From: Cyprinus carpio
Taxonomy: Eukaryota; Chordata; Actinopteri; Cypriniformes; Cyprinidae
Direction: 5' to 3'
DNA: 64,000 bases
NCBI RefSeq assembly: GCF_018340385.1
Contig: NC_056581.1
Coordinates: 2,167,447-2,231,446, forward strand
Numbering within the stretch: the first letter of the stretch is position 1; every line of letters begins with the position of its first letter. The position numbers and the translations under genes were made by a program. Of this stretch, positions 11,495 through 24,024 are shown piece by piece. Below the pieces are notes generated by a model that saw only the letters and a program-made list of their open reading frames with translations, did not search any database and was not told the origin of the DNA.

Positions 11495-13569
11495 TGTTTT
11501 AATGCAGCGTGCCATAAAATAGGTTTGTCATTCTACATCACAGTGACTCAAATTAACTCTATTATGGTCACATTAAGATACAGTAACTCTCTCTTTGTTT
11601 CCCTCTTCAAACAGTACCATCAACACTTGAACTACCACTTCCACTCCAATTAAAAAAACTTTCCACCATGAAACTTAACTCACACTTAAATGTGCATGAA
11701 TATATATATATATTCATCTTATGTTATTGGTGTGTATATGTAGGTATTAAAGTAGCTCTAACTGAATTCAACATGTAACTGAAAACCATTGTGAAATACA
11801 TGAAGTCTGCAGCACATTTGAATGATTCCAGAGCATGATTTGTGTTGGCGTACCTGCAGGGGAGATGGATGTAAATCATGTCCAACATACAATGACTAGT
11901 TGCTGAAACATGGCAGGTACTTGAATGCGGTTTTTCTGGTGTTATATTTAGCTCAGTCAGTCCTGACTGGTGAGTCTGAAGAACTGAAAGCTGACTAATT
12001 TCATGGACTGATAAGCCACAGACGAGTATCTCTTTCAAGCGTTTATGGCAAACACTCTTATCATTTTTATGGATCTTGGTTGCATATAGATTTTATTTTT
12101 GGAGTTTCACAACAACTCTGCATTCAACACTTTTGTAGTAGAGGCCTAAGAGCCTCATTCAGCTGTTATCGTGACTGTCTGTACAGTATTTTTGAATAAA
12201 GAGATTTGTTTTTGTCTGCTTGTATTTCTCAGTCGTATCATGAAAGACTGATACAGTGCACTTCAACAATATTTGCTCTATTTTTAGCAATATGTTTCCA
12301 AATGAAATGGCCTTTACATCTAACATTTCCCAGTTAACGTATCTTCATCTTTATTTAAATTAATTAATTTCACATTTATTTTGCCATATACTTTGTTTTA
12401 ATGCTGCTAGTTTCCATTGTCAATATGTATGTAATTGCATATATGCAATAATAAACATCAAGGTCATGTTCAAATATGCTATCATGAATTACAAACATAA
12501 GTGCATTTTTGCATGGTTTTTACAAAAGTGCAAACTATATAGTATTATTAAGTATAATGTTTACAACGTATGGTTATAGTTCTAAAAAATTAAAAAGTGT
12601 TACCTTAAATCTCTAAAAGGGGTTGCTTTTGTTTTGTATGTTTGTTTTTGTATAACAGTAGTTATCGATAGACATGTACGACAGATTTGTTTTTAATAAA
12701 TAGAACTTTAATACAAAACAAAAAAATAAAATGAACCTTTACAAAGAGAATTAAAAGATGATGGGTTGCTGCTTAGAGACCTCACAAACTTTGAGCCCAA
12801 TGGGAAATTACAGTAAAGACACCATACTTCCTTTTATCTGCGTAGGTTTAGACCATTTAACCCCATTTGCACCGATGCTCTTCTGTTTATAGTTAATGAT
12901 TCAGTTTATTAATTTATCATTGTAATACATTGCATGTTTTGTTCTGCAGTCAATTGTGTAACAGGTAAGTTTGTTTTAATACTTCTAGACTGAAGGCATT
13001 TTGTCTGCTCACTGTCTTGAGAAATCTTGGAAAAACTGGAGAAAAAAAAAACTGGCACACAAACTGGAAAATTTTACAATATGTATAGCCATAGCTTTAA
13101 AGAAAAAGGTAGGTATTGACTACAACAATCTTGATTTTTGGGGCAACATACATCATGTCTATCACTTCCTTGTTCACATGACTCACAGGTCACCTGACAG
13201 TTCAAACATGACCCACGCGCTGCACAGCATGCAGTGGGGATAAAACTGAAACAACCAGTATTACCAGTTACACTGCATCACAGAAAGCCCTGGTAATTTT
13301 TCTGACTAACTTTAGGTTGTTTTTCCACAGCAAAAGAAAATATTGCACAGATATTCATTGTTCAAATGAGCTCATTTTTATAAAATCAAATCCTGCATTA
13401 AGAACCTCATCTTTCGACAGGAAGTTACATTTTATCTATTTACAACTCTAAAATTAAAACCTTCATGTTGCTTAGCTTAAAATTGCAACTGGCAAACACA
13501 ATCAGTAATTGTTGTAAACATGCAAAGTAAGAAAAAGACTGGTGTAACAAGTGCACCATACGCTCAACT
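11495..13569. other. Intergenic, no gene seen
   Basis: AT-rich DNA containing the 3' flank of the EGF gene. A 15-base segment at about 12948-12962 has consensus acceptor and donor on both sides but no supporting coding context. Confidence 0.4.
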
Positions 13570-13812
13570 ACACTCTTAAAAATAAAGCGCATTTTGCAGC
13601 GATGCCATAGAAAAACCTGTTTGGGTTTCCCAAAGAACCTTTCAGTGAAAACTCTTAAAAAACAAACCATTTATTCTATAGAACCCTACAAATCTAAACA
13701 ATGTTTGTCCAATATAAAGAACTTTTGTGCAATGGAAAGGTTCCATGGATGTTAAAGGTTCTAAATGGAACCATCAGTGACGACAAAGAACCTTCATTTT
13801 CAAGAGTGCAGT
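13570..13812. repeat. Short MITE with CACTCTTAAAAAT/TTCAAGAGTG ends
   Basis: About 240 bp with inverted ends and internal motifs such as AAAGAACCTTTCAGTG and AAGGTTCTAAATGGAACC. This is a common non-autonomous fish element type. It lies just downstream of the first claudin gene, close to its 3' end. Confidence 0.65.
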
Positions 13813-13888
13813 TGTTCAAACATCTATCAGGTCTTTAACAGTTGTTACCGCTCAGAAAATATTCACAGTATGTACTAAGCTAATAATT

Positions 13889-14692
13889 TCACAGATCAGC
13901 ATCGTAAGGTCTTCCGGTGTAGGATGTGTTGACGGATCCTCTGTCTCGGGGTTTGGCTCTTGGGAAGTCCAGGTCATCGTCTAGTGACTTCTGCGAGTAC
14001 GGCACGCTGCTTTCAGTGTTCCTGCTGAAGCTTCTCGGTATGTTGACCCTCGGCAGAGGCGTCAGTCTGTTTGCTGGCTGTTGTGTGTTGGTCCGAGGCT
14101 TTTCTCCGCGGATGCGTCCACCGCAGCAGGAGCAAATCCCGAGGAACATCACAAAACCCCCGAGGACCTCCATGATGCCTCCGATGTAGCCCAAAATGAT
14201 GCAGTATCCCACACGGATGTCATCCGCTCTGGCTGGGTCTCTTTTGACGGAGGTGGAATTGAGGCTGGTGAGGAGATAAGTGTACCACGCGATGGGAATG
14301 ATGGTCAGGGCTCCGGAGCAGAAGATAAGGAGGCCACCCAAAGAAGCCAGTATCCATCTGGGTCTGTCCTTCCAGCATCTGACTCCAGGTGTTGCCACCG
14401 CCAGGCCGAGCACTGTCACAATCAACGACGCGACCATCATTCCTTTAGCAATCGGAATGATCTGGTTGCTAAAATACGTTTGGTCGTTGCCTTGCTGGTT
14501 GCACAGCTGGGATCTAGACGTTGTGGAGGTTCTGCAGATGTCCCAGATTCCCTGTTCCACCACCAGATCCGAAGGCTCGTTTGCCAGGTTGTTGATGGTG
14601 CGCCAGTTTGGCGCGACTGTGCTGGTCAGGTTCAGGATCCATCCGCAGGGGGCCAGGACCATGCCGAATATCAGGATCCCCGGTGTCCGCAT
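13889..14692 (-). CDS. cldn23-like: Claudin-23-like tight-junction protein (copy A)
   Basis: Intronless frame of 267 residues. Claudins are four-helix membrane proteins that form the paracellular seal. It begins MRTPGILIFGMVLAPCGW, which matches the claudin-23 N-terminus as I know it. The first extracellular loop has the claudin signature: W30, G48-I49-W50, C53 and C64. Predicted helices lie at about 7-26, 82-102, 114-137 and 165-190. The cytoplasmic tail of about 75 residues ends RPYDADL rather than the usual claudin YV PDZ ligand. Copy B downstream ends RPYDTDL, so this end is conserved. Claudin-23 genes are typically intronless. The start is the only ATG giving the family N-terminus. Open frames on the opposite strand are shadows. 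Confidence 0.93.
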   Translation of the reverse strand: MRTPGILIFGMVLAPCGWILNLTSTVAPNWRTINNLANEPSDLVVEQGIWDICRTSTTSRSQLCNQQGNDQTYFSNQIIPIAKGMMVASLIVTVLGLAVATPGVRCWKDRPRWILASLGGLLIFCSGALTIIPIAWYTYLLTSLNSTSVKRDPARADDIRVGYCIILGYIGGIMEVLGGFVMFLGICSCCGGRIRGEKPRTNTQQPANRLTPLPRVNIPRSFSRNTESSVPYSQKSLDDDLDFPRAKPRDRGSVNTSYTGRPYDADL

Positions 14693-14699
14693 GGTTGAG

Positions 14700-16606
14700 G
14701 GTCGAGCTGCTGTCCGCTTCTGAAGCGTGTCGAGTGTGTCTGGTGCTTAAGAAGAAACATACTGAAACTTGGAGGAGGTGGATCCGTATGATTAGCATCT
14801 GAAGGGCGTGGTGTCAAATGTTTGGTTTAAACACAGACAAACTGGTTTCTACTGCATGCTGTGTTTCAACCGAACCTGGAACACCGGTATGCAGGGCTAA
14901 GGGATAAATAGGAGAGACTGGGGCAAGTTGTCTCAGAGAGAAGCTGTTTATACTGGAGTAACAATGAGGTTTCAGGTCCAAAGTTCATCTGCATAAAGTT
15001 CTGTTCAGTCTAGCAAGTTGTCTATGTTGGTTTCAGTAACCTAGTTCAAAACTCTCTTGAAATAATGTCTCACTTTTTTTCTCTTATTCACACACTTATG
15101 CCTTTTCATTTCATACAGTTCATTAACATAGTTGATAATTGGCCAAATAATGTTTAATATTTTTACGATATACATTTTGTGTTGCTCTTTCTTTTGTCTT
15201 TTTTAAACTTTTTGGTTTGTTTGTTTCACAAACCATCATATGGTAAGTAATAATACATGTTATAATGAAAAAAGTTATTATGCGTATGACATATATAAAT
15301 AAAAGTAAATATTAAAAACAATGTAAAGTCACATTTAAAAACAGCAAGAAGAGGATAATATTTATTATAAGAATGCATAAAGTTGTACTCAACATTTCTT
15401 CAAAATTAACAGTTTTAACTTTTTTTATTATATTAATTCAGGTAATTATATGAGGACAGTGTTCACCTATCACAATCATAAAAATACATAAATATAAACA
15501 GCCTTCAATCATTTGCTTCAGATTTGGTGAGTGGATGTCAATTACGATATTAACATTCACAAAAACCTCCACAAAGATATTTTGTATATCATTCTGTCTA
15601 TCGTAAACACCGGTGACATACATTTCTGCAAACATTCAAAGACTACTCTGTGTGCAGTTGTGCAAAGATTAGCTTCCTTCAGAAGAATATTTGTTTTTTG
15701 TGTAGTTGGTATAACTGTACAAACTTAAGAGGTTCCTAATAAGTTACATATTTACACATTAAAGCCCAAAGTACTATAAAGAGACATTAAGGTACTGTTA
15801 CTATAATGGTGAGGGCCTCACAATATAAAGTGCAACGTATATCAAACCAAACAAATGGTGTTAGTGCTCTTCAGTATAACTTCATAACCTTATGATGGTA
15901 ACCATGGTTTCAGCTAAAATACTATAGCTGAATAGTTGACATGACCGATAACATCCATGATAATACAGGTGGTAAAACAAAAGGTCACATGATGATTTAC
16001 AGTTAATCAAAATAGCCTTTCCGTGAACCACAGCTAATAAAAACATATAGACAGTACAAACACACACTATAATGTTCAACATGAACTAAACATCCTACAG
16101 TGTAACATAAAACACATGACTTGTAATAAAATTTAGTATAAACAACTTTGGGCCACTTCCTTTTACTGTTTTCTCTGTAAATTGTACAGTGACTGTAAGT
16201 TTTCCTTAGAAAAATGCCATTTTTCATTGTAAAATAAGGCACTTACATTGTAAATTTCAATATGCTGACATTATTTGAAGAAATCTTGCAAACAAATTGC
16301 CTCAGAAAAATCTAGTTGAAGTTGTTCAATATATTCCAGTTTACTCAGAAGCCAGTTTATGAAAACTTGAATATAATAAGTAACCTTAACTAGATTTCTC
16401 AGTGTAATATGTTTGCAATAAGTAAACAAAATAAAATACATACATATTTTTTCCAGTTTTACAGTAAATGACAAATCTGTATAATATTTAAGGGATAACC
16501 AGACACCAGACAGAACTGTCATCAAAAAAGAAACTGACTGCTTTCATCTGATGATAAACTCTGGTAACTATATGCACTTTAACCACTGATCTGTAATATA
16601 TATCTA
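14700..16606. other. Intergenic between claudin genes
   Basis: AT-rich sequence holding the 5' flank of claudin copy A and the distal 3' flank of copy B. No further exon or clear repeat was recognised. Confidence 0.4.
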
Positions 16607-17041
16607 TGTGACCCTGGAGCACAAAACCAGTCTTAAGTTTCTGGGGTATATTTGTGGCAATAGCCAAAAAAAAAAAAAAAAACATTGTATGGGTCAAAAT
16701 TTTTGATTTTTCTTTTATGGCAGAAATCATCAGGATATTAAGTAAAGATCATGTTCCATGGAGATATTTTGTAAATTTCTTACCATAAGTATATAAAAAC
16801 TTATTTTTTCATTAGTAATATGCATTGCTAAGAACTCAATTTGGACAACTTTAAAGGTGCATTTCTCAATATTTAGATTTTTTTTTTTTCACCCTCAGAT
16901 TCCAGATATTAAAATAGTTGTATCTCGGCCAAATATTGTACTCCTAACAAACCATACATCAATGGAAAGCTTATTTATTCATGATAAATCTCAATTTCGA
17001 AAAATGGACACTCATAACTGGTTTTGTGGTCCAGGGTCACA
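16607..17041 (-). repeat. MITE, inverted copy of the 2211-2625 element
   Basis: Starts TGTGACCCTGGAGCACAAAA and ends with the inverse, GGTTTTGTGGTCCAGGGTCA. The interior matches the element at 2211-2625 in the opposite orientation. It lies about 100 bp beyond the stop of claudin copy B. Confidence 0.8.
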
Positions 17042-17137
17042 TATAGATCAGTGATTTTAACGCGGGAAACGACGGTTGCCATGGTGTTTTTCGTGAGGAT
17101 TCTGGCGTGCAGTTTGTTCACAAGATTTAAAGTTCTT

Positions 17138-17905
17138 TCACAAATCTGTGTCGTAAGGTCGTGCTTTATAAGCAGTGCTATTCGCAGGTGTGCTGTCCTG
17201 CTGTCTCTTGGCTCGTGCGAAGTCCATCTCACTTTGTCTGGAGTAATAAGGGACGCTGCTGACGCTGCTGCTGATGCTGGGCACCGTGGCTCTGTGCGGT
17301 GGAGATGGATCGCGCGTGGACTTCACCGCGAATGCCCTCGGCCTTTCATCGCGCTTCCGAGCGCCACAGCGCCGACACAAGCCGATGGACATCACCAGTC
17401 CTCCGAGAACCTCCATGATGCCGCCGATGAAGCCCAGCACCAGGCAGTATCCCACACGGACATCGGTGGATGCGGAGAAGATAGAGGTCATGATGTGAGT
17501 GTACCACGCCACTGGGATGAGGGTGAGGACCCCTGAGATGAAGATGAGGAGACCTCCGACCCCGGCGACCGTCCAGTGCGGTTTCTCAGTCCAGCATCGG
17601 ACTCCGATTGATGCCACGCCGATGGCAATGATATTGAGGATGAGCGACGACAGCATCAGACCTCGCGCGATCTGGATGATCTGGGCGCCGAAGTACTGCG
17701 TGTCCTGCTGGTTGCACTGAATATTCCGGGACGATGTGAAAGTTCTGCAGATGTCCCATAATCCTTGCTGGAGGACCAGGTCGCTGGATTCTCCGGGGAT
17801 GTTGTTGATCGTGCGCCAGGCTGGTGCCACGGTGCTGGTCAGCTCCAGAATCCACCCGCAAGGCGCGAGCACCATCCCGAAAATAAAAATCCCAGGTGTT
17901 CGCAT
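17138..17905 (-). CDS. cldn23-like: Claudin-23-like tight-junction protein (copy B)
   Basis: Intronless frame of 255 residues on the same strand as copy A, about 2.4 kb away, so the two are a tandem pair. The N-terminus MRTPGIFIFGMVLAPCGW is almost identical to copy A, and the loop signature is intact (W30, G48-L49-W50, C53, C64). Four helices are predicted at about 7-26, 78-98, 110-133 and 157-180. The tail ends RPYDTDL. The gene is more GC-rich than its surroundings, especially in the loop and helix regions. Divergence from copy A is strongest in the cytoplasmic tail. It should act at epithelial tight junctions as a barrier-type claudin, which is inferred from the family. Confidence 0.93.
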   Translation of the reverse strand: MRTPGIFIFGMVLAPCGWILELTSTVAPAWRTINNIPGESSDLVLQQGLWDICRTFTSSRNIQCNQQDTQYFGAQIIQIARGLMLSSLILNIIAIGVASIGVRCWTEKPHWTVAGVGGLLIFISGVLTLIPVAWYTHIMTSIFSASTDVRVGYCLVLGFIGGIMEVLGGLVMSIGLCRRCGARKRDERPRAFAVKSTRDPSPPHRATVPSISSSVSSVPYYSRQSEMDFARAKRQQDSTPANSTAYKARPYDTDL

Positions 17906-18330
17906 GATTATGGATTTGGGATATCAAAAATATAGCCCTGCTGGGAATGATGGGTTTGTTTCCGGTTGTTTTAACAAGCAGCCGGACAGCAGAAACTTCT
18001 CGTGGGAGGATCCCATAAAATCGGGCTATTGTTGAAAGTCACGTGACTGTGTGCGCTTGTCGACATCAGAAGCGCTCCGAGTTTCGACAGCTGCTCTAGC
18101 GCACCTGTAGAGCCCCGCCCACCGGGTGCTACATCACACACCACACGAGAGACTGAGGAGAGACTCTGGTGCTGATGGTGAACACCACATAGGGAAGAAA
18201 TCATTTGTTCATCAAGTAATACAGTTGATAGATGACAGAAATATATTTCTTCATTTTATATGGTATATTTTTATATTTACACTGGCAAGTCCCAGTCTAT
18301 ATCTATTATGCTAGAATAATTGGGTAGCCC

Positions 18331-18614
18331 AACACTTTACAATAAGGTTCATTAGTTAACTAGTTAACATGAATTAAGAATGAACTATACTTCTTCAGCA
18401 TTTATTAATGCATTAATACAATCGAAAGTTGTGCTTGTTAAATTAGTTAATGCAGTGTGAATTAACATGAACTAACAATGAACGACTGTATTTTTATTAA
18501 CTAACATTAACAAACATTAATAAATAGGGCTCTGTAATAAATGTATTGTTCATGGTTTGTGCATGTTAGTTAATACATTACATTAACAAATGGTACCTTA
18601 TTGTAAAGTGTTAC
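18331..18614. repeat. MITE with AACACTTTACAATAAGGT inverted ends
   Basis: Ends are AACACTTTACAATAAGGT and its inverse ACCTTATTGTAAAGTGTT. The interior is rich in GTTAACATGAACTAAC-like motifs. A related copy lies at 47691-48034. Confidence 0.85.
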
Positions 18615-18848
18615 CAAATTATGGTAAAAGGTTTTTCTTTTTTCTTTTGGTACACTACAAGTCTTAAGGATCACTGCAGATACTCTCCTCTTGAATGTGC
18701 TTGTGTTTTTATTGTCAATATTCCTCTCATTTCTGTCATTTATTTGAATATGTGCTGGAAACTTTTTTTATTATTAAGAAAATAAACTGTAGTTTTAATT
18801 AGAAGTTATTTTCCTGAACGTTTTTGCACATTTAATTCTTCAGTTTAA

Positions 18849-18880
<32 letters not shown>

Positions 18881-20941
18881 AAAACTTTTGAAATGTGCTA
18901 TTTTGGGCTTTTTGAGTTATTACTCTTTCATTTCACCTTTTAAAATCTTTCTTAATTTCTGTCATCTAAAAAGTTTACAGTGATCCAAAAACATTATCAC
19001 TGTCAAGCAGTGGTTGTCTTGATTTCTGTCTGCTTTACTCTGGACTCAAAATGTATCTTTTGAGTGCATCCCTCAATTTATGCTGCATTAAAACTCTGTA
19101 ACAGGGTTATTATAGTTAATTAAAACCAAAACCGTAAAAAAGTAAGTAAAATAAAATAAATGTTAAAATAAAATTCCATCTAGTTGCAACATTTCAACAT
19201 TTCTCATCATCAATTATAACAACATGAACCAAAAAAACAAAAAAAAAAAAAATAATAATAAGGGGAAAAAAAAACTATAAAATTACCAAATACACACACA
19301 CACACACACACACTGGGGGGGGGGGGGGGGGGATATGTAGAAACAATTTTTACTCAGAAATTGCTAGTAAATGTCACAAATAATATACACACTGAATTAA
19401 AAATAAGACAGGAAGACTGAAATAGTGTTTCCTTGTATGCACTTCAATAATCTTTGTTTTATTTGCAACTTTTAGAAATCATTAAATCCTTACAGTGCAC
19501 AACAAACCAAATTTAACATCAACAACAACTATAATAGTACCTCAGTGGTACTAAACTAACACTGCTCTAGAGTTTTTGCTGCTTGAAATGCATTAAGTGC
19601 TGCATTCTGAACATGTCAGGTTTGACACGTCATCTTTTACTGTGCAGTTGTTGCATCATTTTGGAGACAGAAATGTGGATGTAAAGCTTCACATTTGAAA
19701 CCATGAAAGCATGTTTGAAATGTCATCCTGCACATACAGTAACAGTCCCTCTGAAACTACAACCCTTCCCTGACCACACCTCTAATATGAAGCTACACTG
19801 CTTTCTATTTACAGTCTGCTCTGTTATCCTTTCCTATTTCACTGCTAATCTGCTGACAGAATCAAGGCATTTGAATGAATGAATATTATGAATATTTTGT
19901 TCCCTGCCCAAAATACCGGTTTAAACCAGTCTAATTTGCCTTGTTGTTGTGTTGGCTCATATAAGATAGTTTATCTGATTACCCAGCCTGGCCAACCGGT
20001 GTTAAACTGATCAGGCTGAAGACCAGTCAGAGCAGAGGAAACCTATTTGCCAGCTTAAACAACCACCTCATGCTGGTCTTTTCAGCAGGTTTCTTTCTTT
20101 CCTTCTGACTCCCTTGTTCTCTTTTGTATAATTAGATGTTGATATAAATGTCTCCGTAATGCATTTGTGAGTTGCAAAACAAAGTCAACACAGCCTTTGT
20201 TCCTACTGAGCCCCACCTAGATGACTCTACACATATTGTGACATATTTTGACAGATCATCATGGAATGTGGTTTGGAATGAAGATAAACCTGGCGAGGTA
20301 GTCTCAGCATGATGATGATATGACAAGAAGACCACAGCAACAACGTGTCATTTTAGCCTGTAGTTTTGTCACATTTAGCAGTTGTACCTAAACTTGTTTC
20401 TATGATTATACTCAATAACTGATATTAATATCCTGCACCTTTAACATTCTTATAACATTTCGATTATAGCATAGTCTAATTTTATACTGAAACAAATATT
20501 TCCATTTAAGAACCATTATAATTTACTATGAAAGTAGCATTCTGTCGTAATTAAGCATTCTTTTTCTTCATTTATTTATTTTTATATATTCGAACGTTTC
20601 TCCGAAAGTTTAAGAATTCTCAATTCTATGTAACTTAGATTTGCTTCCACCTAGTGGTGAGTTTTAGTCATAACACACTTCTAGTCTCTTACGTTTACAT
20701 TTTATACCTCGACCATCTGTTTAAATTTGGTGCTATTACAGCCAGTATTTGTGTATTTTAATAACTTCTGCCTCAAGAGCATATTTTCCCGTCTGTTTGT
20801 TTGCTCATCTGACATGAGCTGACAGTGGACCGGAGGCGTGCACGCCTGCGCGCTCTCGACCTGCGCGTGTGAATTTCCTTCTTGTCACTCGCATGTGTTA
20901 CAGTGCGATAGAGAAACTGTTCAACAGTCACAGTGTTAGAC
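18615..20941. other. Intergenic with simple repeats, upstream of parm1
   Basis: Contains a (GAAA)n tract at 18850-18882, a (CA)n tract at 19292-19313 followed at once by a G run (19315-19332), and AT-rich DNA. A CpG-containing segment at about 20820-20880, shortly before the parm1 start codon, is the likely promoter region of that gene. No other exon was seen. Confidence 0.5.
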
Positions 20942-23665
20942 ATGGAAAGAGGAAGGAACATGAAGATGCACTTTTTAACGGCGGTGATATTAGCAGGTAT
21001 GTTTTTTTTTTTCTGTTATATCTACATATTAGTATTTATAAGTTACGACCAACATACATAGGCTACGTAGCCTGCTCATTATCAATCCAAATTATTTAAT
21101 AACAGGCATTTACATTTAAATTACATTGCTTTTGCTGTTGTACTTATGAGATATGTTTAATGTGTAATATTAAATAGAAGGCTACATTAAAAATTCATTC
21201 AAAACACGCACGTGCTACTAGAATGCGCTTTACGTGTTGCTTTAGTTTTTAATAATAGGTGTAATAAAGGTAGCCTATTTATAAAAGCTAAAAATGAATG
21301 AACTAACGTGTAGCCTAACTACGAAACACTAAGGTGCTTTACAAAAGCGTTTCCTGTTTAAGAAATAGTTTCAGTTTACTGATGCAGGGAGTGTTTTTTT
21401 GTTAACAGTCATAGTTCAAAAATGCATTGACTGACTTGTATTACCAGTACTATATTATGCATGGCTTGTTTTTGTGTCTGTGGTGTGACATGAGGTTGGA
21501 TGATATTTGGAGGCAGCACAACGAGCACTGCACCAGCAGCAACTACAGTTACAGTTGCAACTACATTCACATCACATGTAGCGACATCACCAAATACCAC
21601 AAATGCCACTGAGGCACAAACAACGACTGAATCTGTCTCCACGATCCGCAGTACAAATGCAACAACCGCTGCGTCCTCAGAAAACGTGACCATGAGCACT
21701 ACGAACAGCTCCACACCAACTCAGACAACAGCAAATGCAACCTCTGACTATAACGCTACCTCTGCAGCGACTGAGGTCACGAGCGCGGCCCTCAACGCGT
21801 CCACAGTCACAGCGAGCTCGGTGAATCAAACTCAGACTGCATCCTCTTCAGAGAGTCCTGGCTCACAGAAAACAACACTGGGAAGCACACACCCGGTTAT
21901 TACTACTGGCAAAGGCACACCTTCTACAATAATTACTGCGATTACAACGGTGGCCTCTACTTCTACATTGTTAACAACAATAACTAAAACAACAATAAAA
22001 GCAACCACAAATACGGCAACATTCGAATCAAAACTCACAACTTCTGTTGAAGAAGAAAAGAAGGACCCAGAGGCCCTGAGCTCAGGTATGTGTGTAAATA
22101 TTTCATTTTATTGCAAAAAATTCAGTCTGTTCATAGGCCTAGTTTGACCTTCTGCTCCAGATCTTAAGTAGGTCAAATGTGTATTTTATTTCCTTGTGAG
22201 AAATTATTAATTGTTACCTATATGGTTTCATAAATAGGGCCACTTTATTCAACCTATTTTTTTTTTAGATTAATTAATTTAAAAGAGGTTTTGGATAGCA
22301 TGAAATTCATTAGCTGAAAATCGTGAAATTGCCTGTAATAAAACGATGAAACTGTCAAATGCAAAGTTCTTGGATATCGATCGAGGTCAGACGTGGGTTA
22401 CAACAGGTTAGTGTTCTCGGCAACTTATTTTGTTGTTTTGCCAAAGCTCTGATTCCCAAACAATTTAGGAGTGACCGGAGTTAATATTTAATACAGTAAC
22501 TGGGTGATTGAACCATTAACAGTTCTCTAACCCTTTCCTATAAAGGTTAAATTGTTCCTCACCCTTTTCATAAGCATCTATGACGTTTGCTCTTTGTACA
22601 GCGTTGATGACTTTAGTGTCTTTAACTGGATGTTTTGGCATTTGAATAAGAACTTACGGGAAAAGCAGTGGCTGAAAATGATAGTGACTTCTGGACACGA
22701 TAAAGCTGTCGGAACGCCTTTGCACTGATAACAAGTATCATCTGCAAACAAATGCTGGAGCTTTTCTCAGAACTAACTTTCCTTTTCTTCAGTATTTTTA
22801 CTCAGTACTTTTAGCTAACTTGTGTTGCAGTGATTTTCAGTGGATGTGTGAAGTCAGTTGTCCTCATTTTATCATTTCAAACCTGACAAACTTCTTTTTG
22901 TGAAACATTTCAGTTGAAAAGTGTGTGTGTATGTTATCTTTCTTTAAAATAAATTACTCTTTAATAATTTGTTATCTAATGCATTGATATTCACATGTTT
23001 GCACATGTGTCTTAAAAGTCTCTAACGTATCTAAATACATTTTTGAGCCACTGTATGTGAAAAGAAACATTTTTTACACTCGGCTTCAGTTTGATTTGTC
23101 TTTTCAGTACACTGAATATACAATTTTCTTTTTCTCTAAATTGTTTTAATGTGTTTTGCTTGGTAGGAATTATAAATGAAGCAAAAATACAGCTCTTTTT
23201 CTAGTAATATACTTGAAATAGCTTTGTCATGTATGATTCATCAAACTAAATCTCTTCCTGATTACTTTCTAGGAAGTGTCGCTGCCATCATAATTGGCTT
23301 TCTTGCCATTGTGCTAATTGTACTTGCTGGTGTGTACTACTTCAAAATTCGGTGAGTTCAAGCATCAAATGCAGTTTTTTGTAGTTATCTTCATCTAATT
23401 TTCTTTCAGAACATTTTAGGTTGAATTTTACAAAAAATATAACCTTAACCCTATATGTATATATACAAAAAAAAAAAAACGTTATCTTTGACCCTTTAAT
23501 TTGAAATCAAACCGCTACAACAGAGAAAGAGTTTATTCGTAACTGAATAGTCAGTGGCCTTATGATTTGTTTGTGTGTTGCAGACGCTCTTCTTACGGAC
23601 GCCTTTTGGATGATAGTGAACACAGCTCTGTGGGGAATTTTCTGAACCCAATGTTTGATGGCTAA
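20942..23665 (+). CDS. parm1: PARM1-like mucin-type membrane protein (four exons)
   Basis: Exons 20942-20996, 21495-22085, 23273-23351 and 23584-23665 join (phases 1, 1, 2) to 268 residues, or 262 from the second ATG at 20960. MKMHFLTAVILAGWMIFGGS is a signal peptide. Exon 2 is a Thr/Ser/Asn-rich mucin domain of about 190 residues with many N-x-S/T sequons (NAT, NVT, NST, NQT). Exon 3 holds the membrane helix (AAIIIGFLAIVLIVLAGVYY). Exon 4 encodes the tail RRSSYGRLLDDSEHSSVGNF and ends NPMFDG. The YGRLLDD motif and the asparagine-proline end are diagnostic of prostate androgen-regulated mucin-like protein 1, a Golgi, endosome and surface glycoprotein. The mucin domain shows no homology beyond composition, as expected. 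An acceptor at 21512 instead of 21494 would also keep the frame. Confidence 0.88.
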
Positions 23666-24018
23666 ATGGGGAAGCATTCATGAAGATACATTCGTTTCTG
23701 AGGAACAACTTACACGTCTTTCTTAAGCAGTGAATATGGTAACATTAGATTCTATATTTTGGCCCCAAAATAAGATGATGCACTGACCAGAATCATCAAG
23801 AAGTTTTAGAATGTATAGGCAAGACTTCGACTTCCTGTGAGTATTACTATGAAGGCAGGTTACAGGGCATTTTGGTCCTGTTCGAAGGAAGTTTTTTAAG
23901 TGACGTCCTTGAAATTTCCTTTTTGTGTGTGTGTGTGTAATGTGATGTCTCGAGTAATTTTTGTTGACTTATTCACGTTGCTTGCTCTGTTTGTCTCATG
24001 ATCATAATTTTGAGTGTA

Positions 24019-24024
24019 AATAAA
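24019..24024 (+). other. Probable parm1 polyadenylation signal
   Basis: AATAAA about 355 bp after the parm1 stop, the first canonical signal in the 3' region. Confidence 0.5.

Noticed and set aside
12948..12962. Fifteen-base micro-exon flanked by CTGCAG and GTAAGT
   Set aside because: It contains a stop, and no neighbouring exon fits. Splice-site matches of this length occur by chance.
13926..14802. Plus-strand frames of up to 205 codons across the first claudin gene
   Set aside because: Antisense shadows of the claudin coding sequence, with no homology of their own.
17024..17536. Plus-strand frame of 170 codons
   Set aside because: Antisense shadow of claudin copy B.
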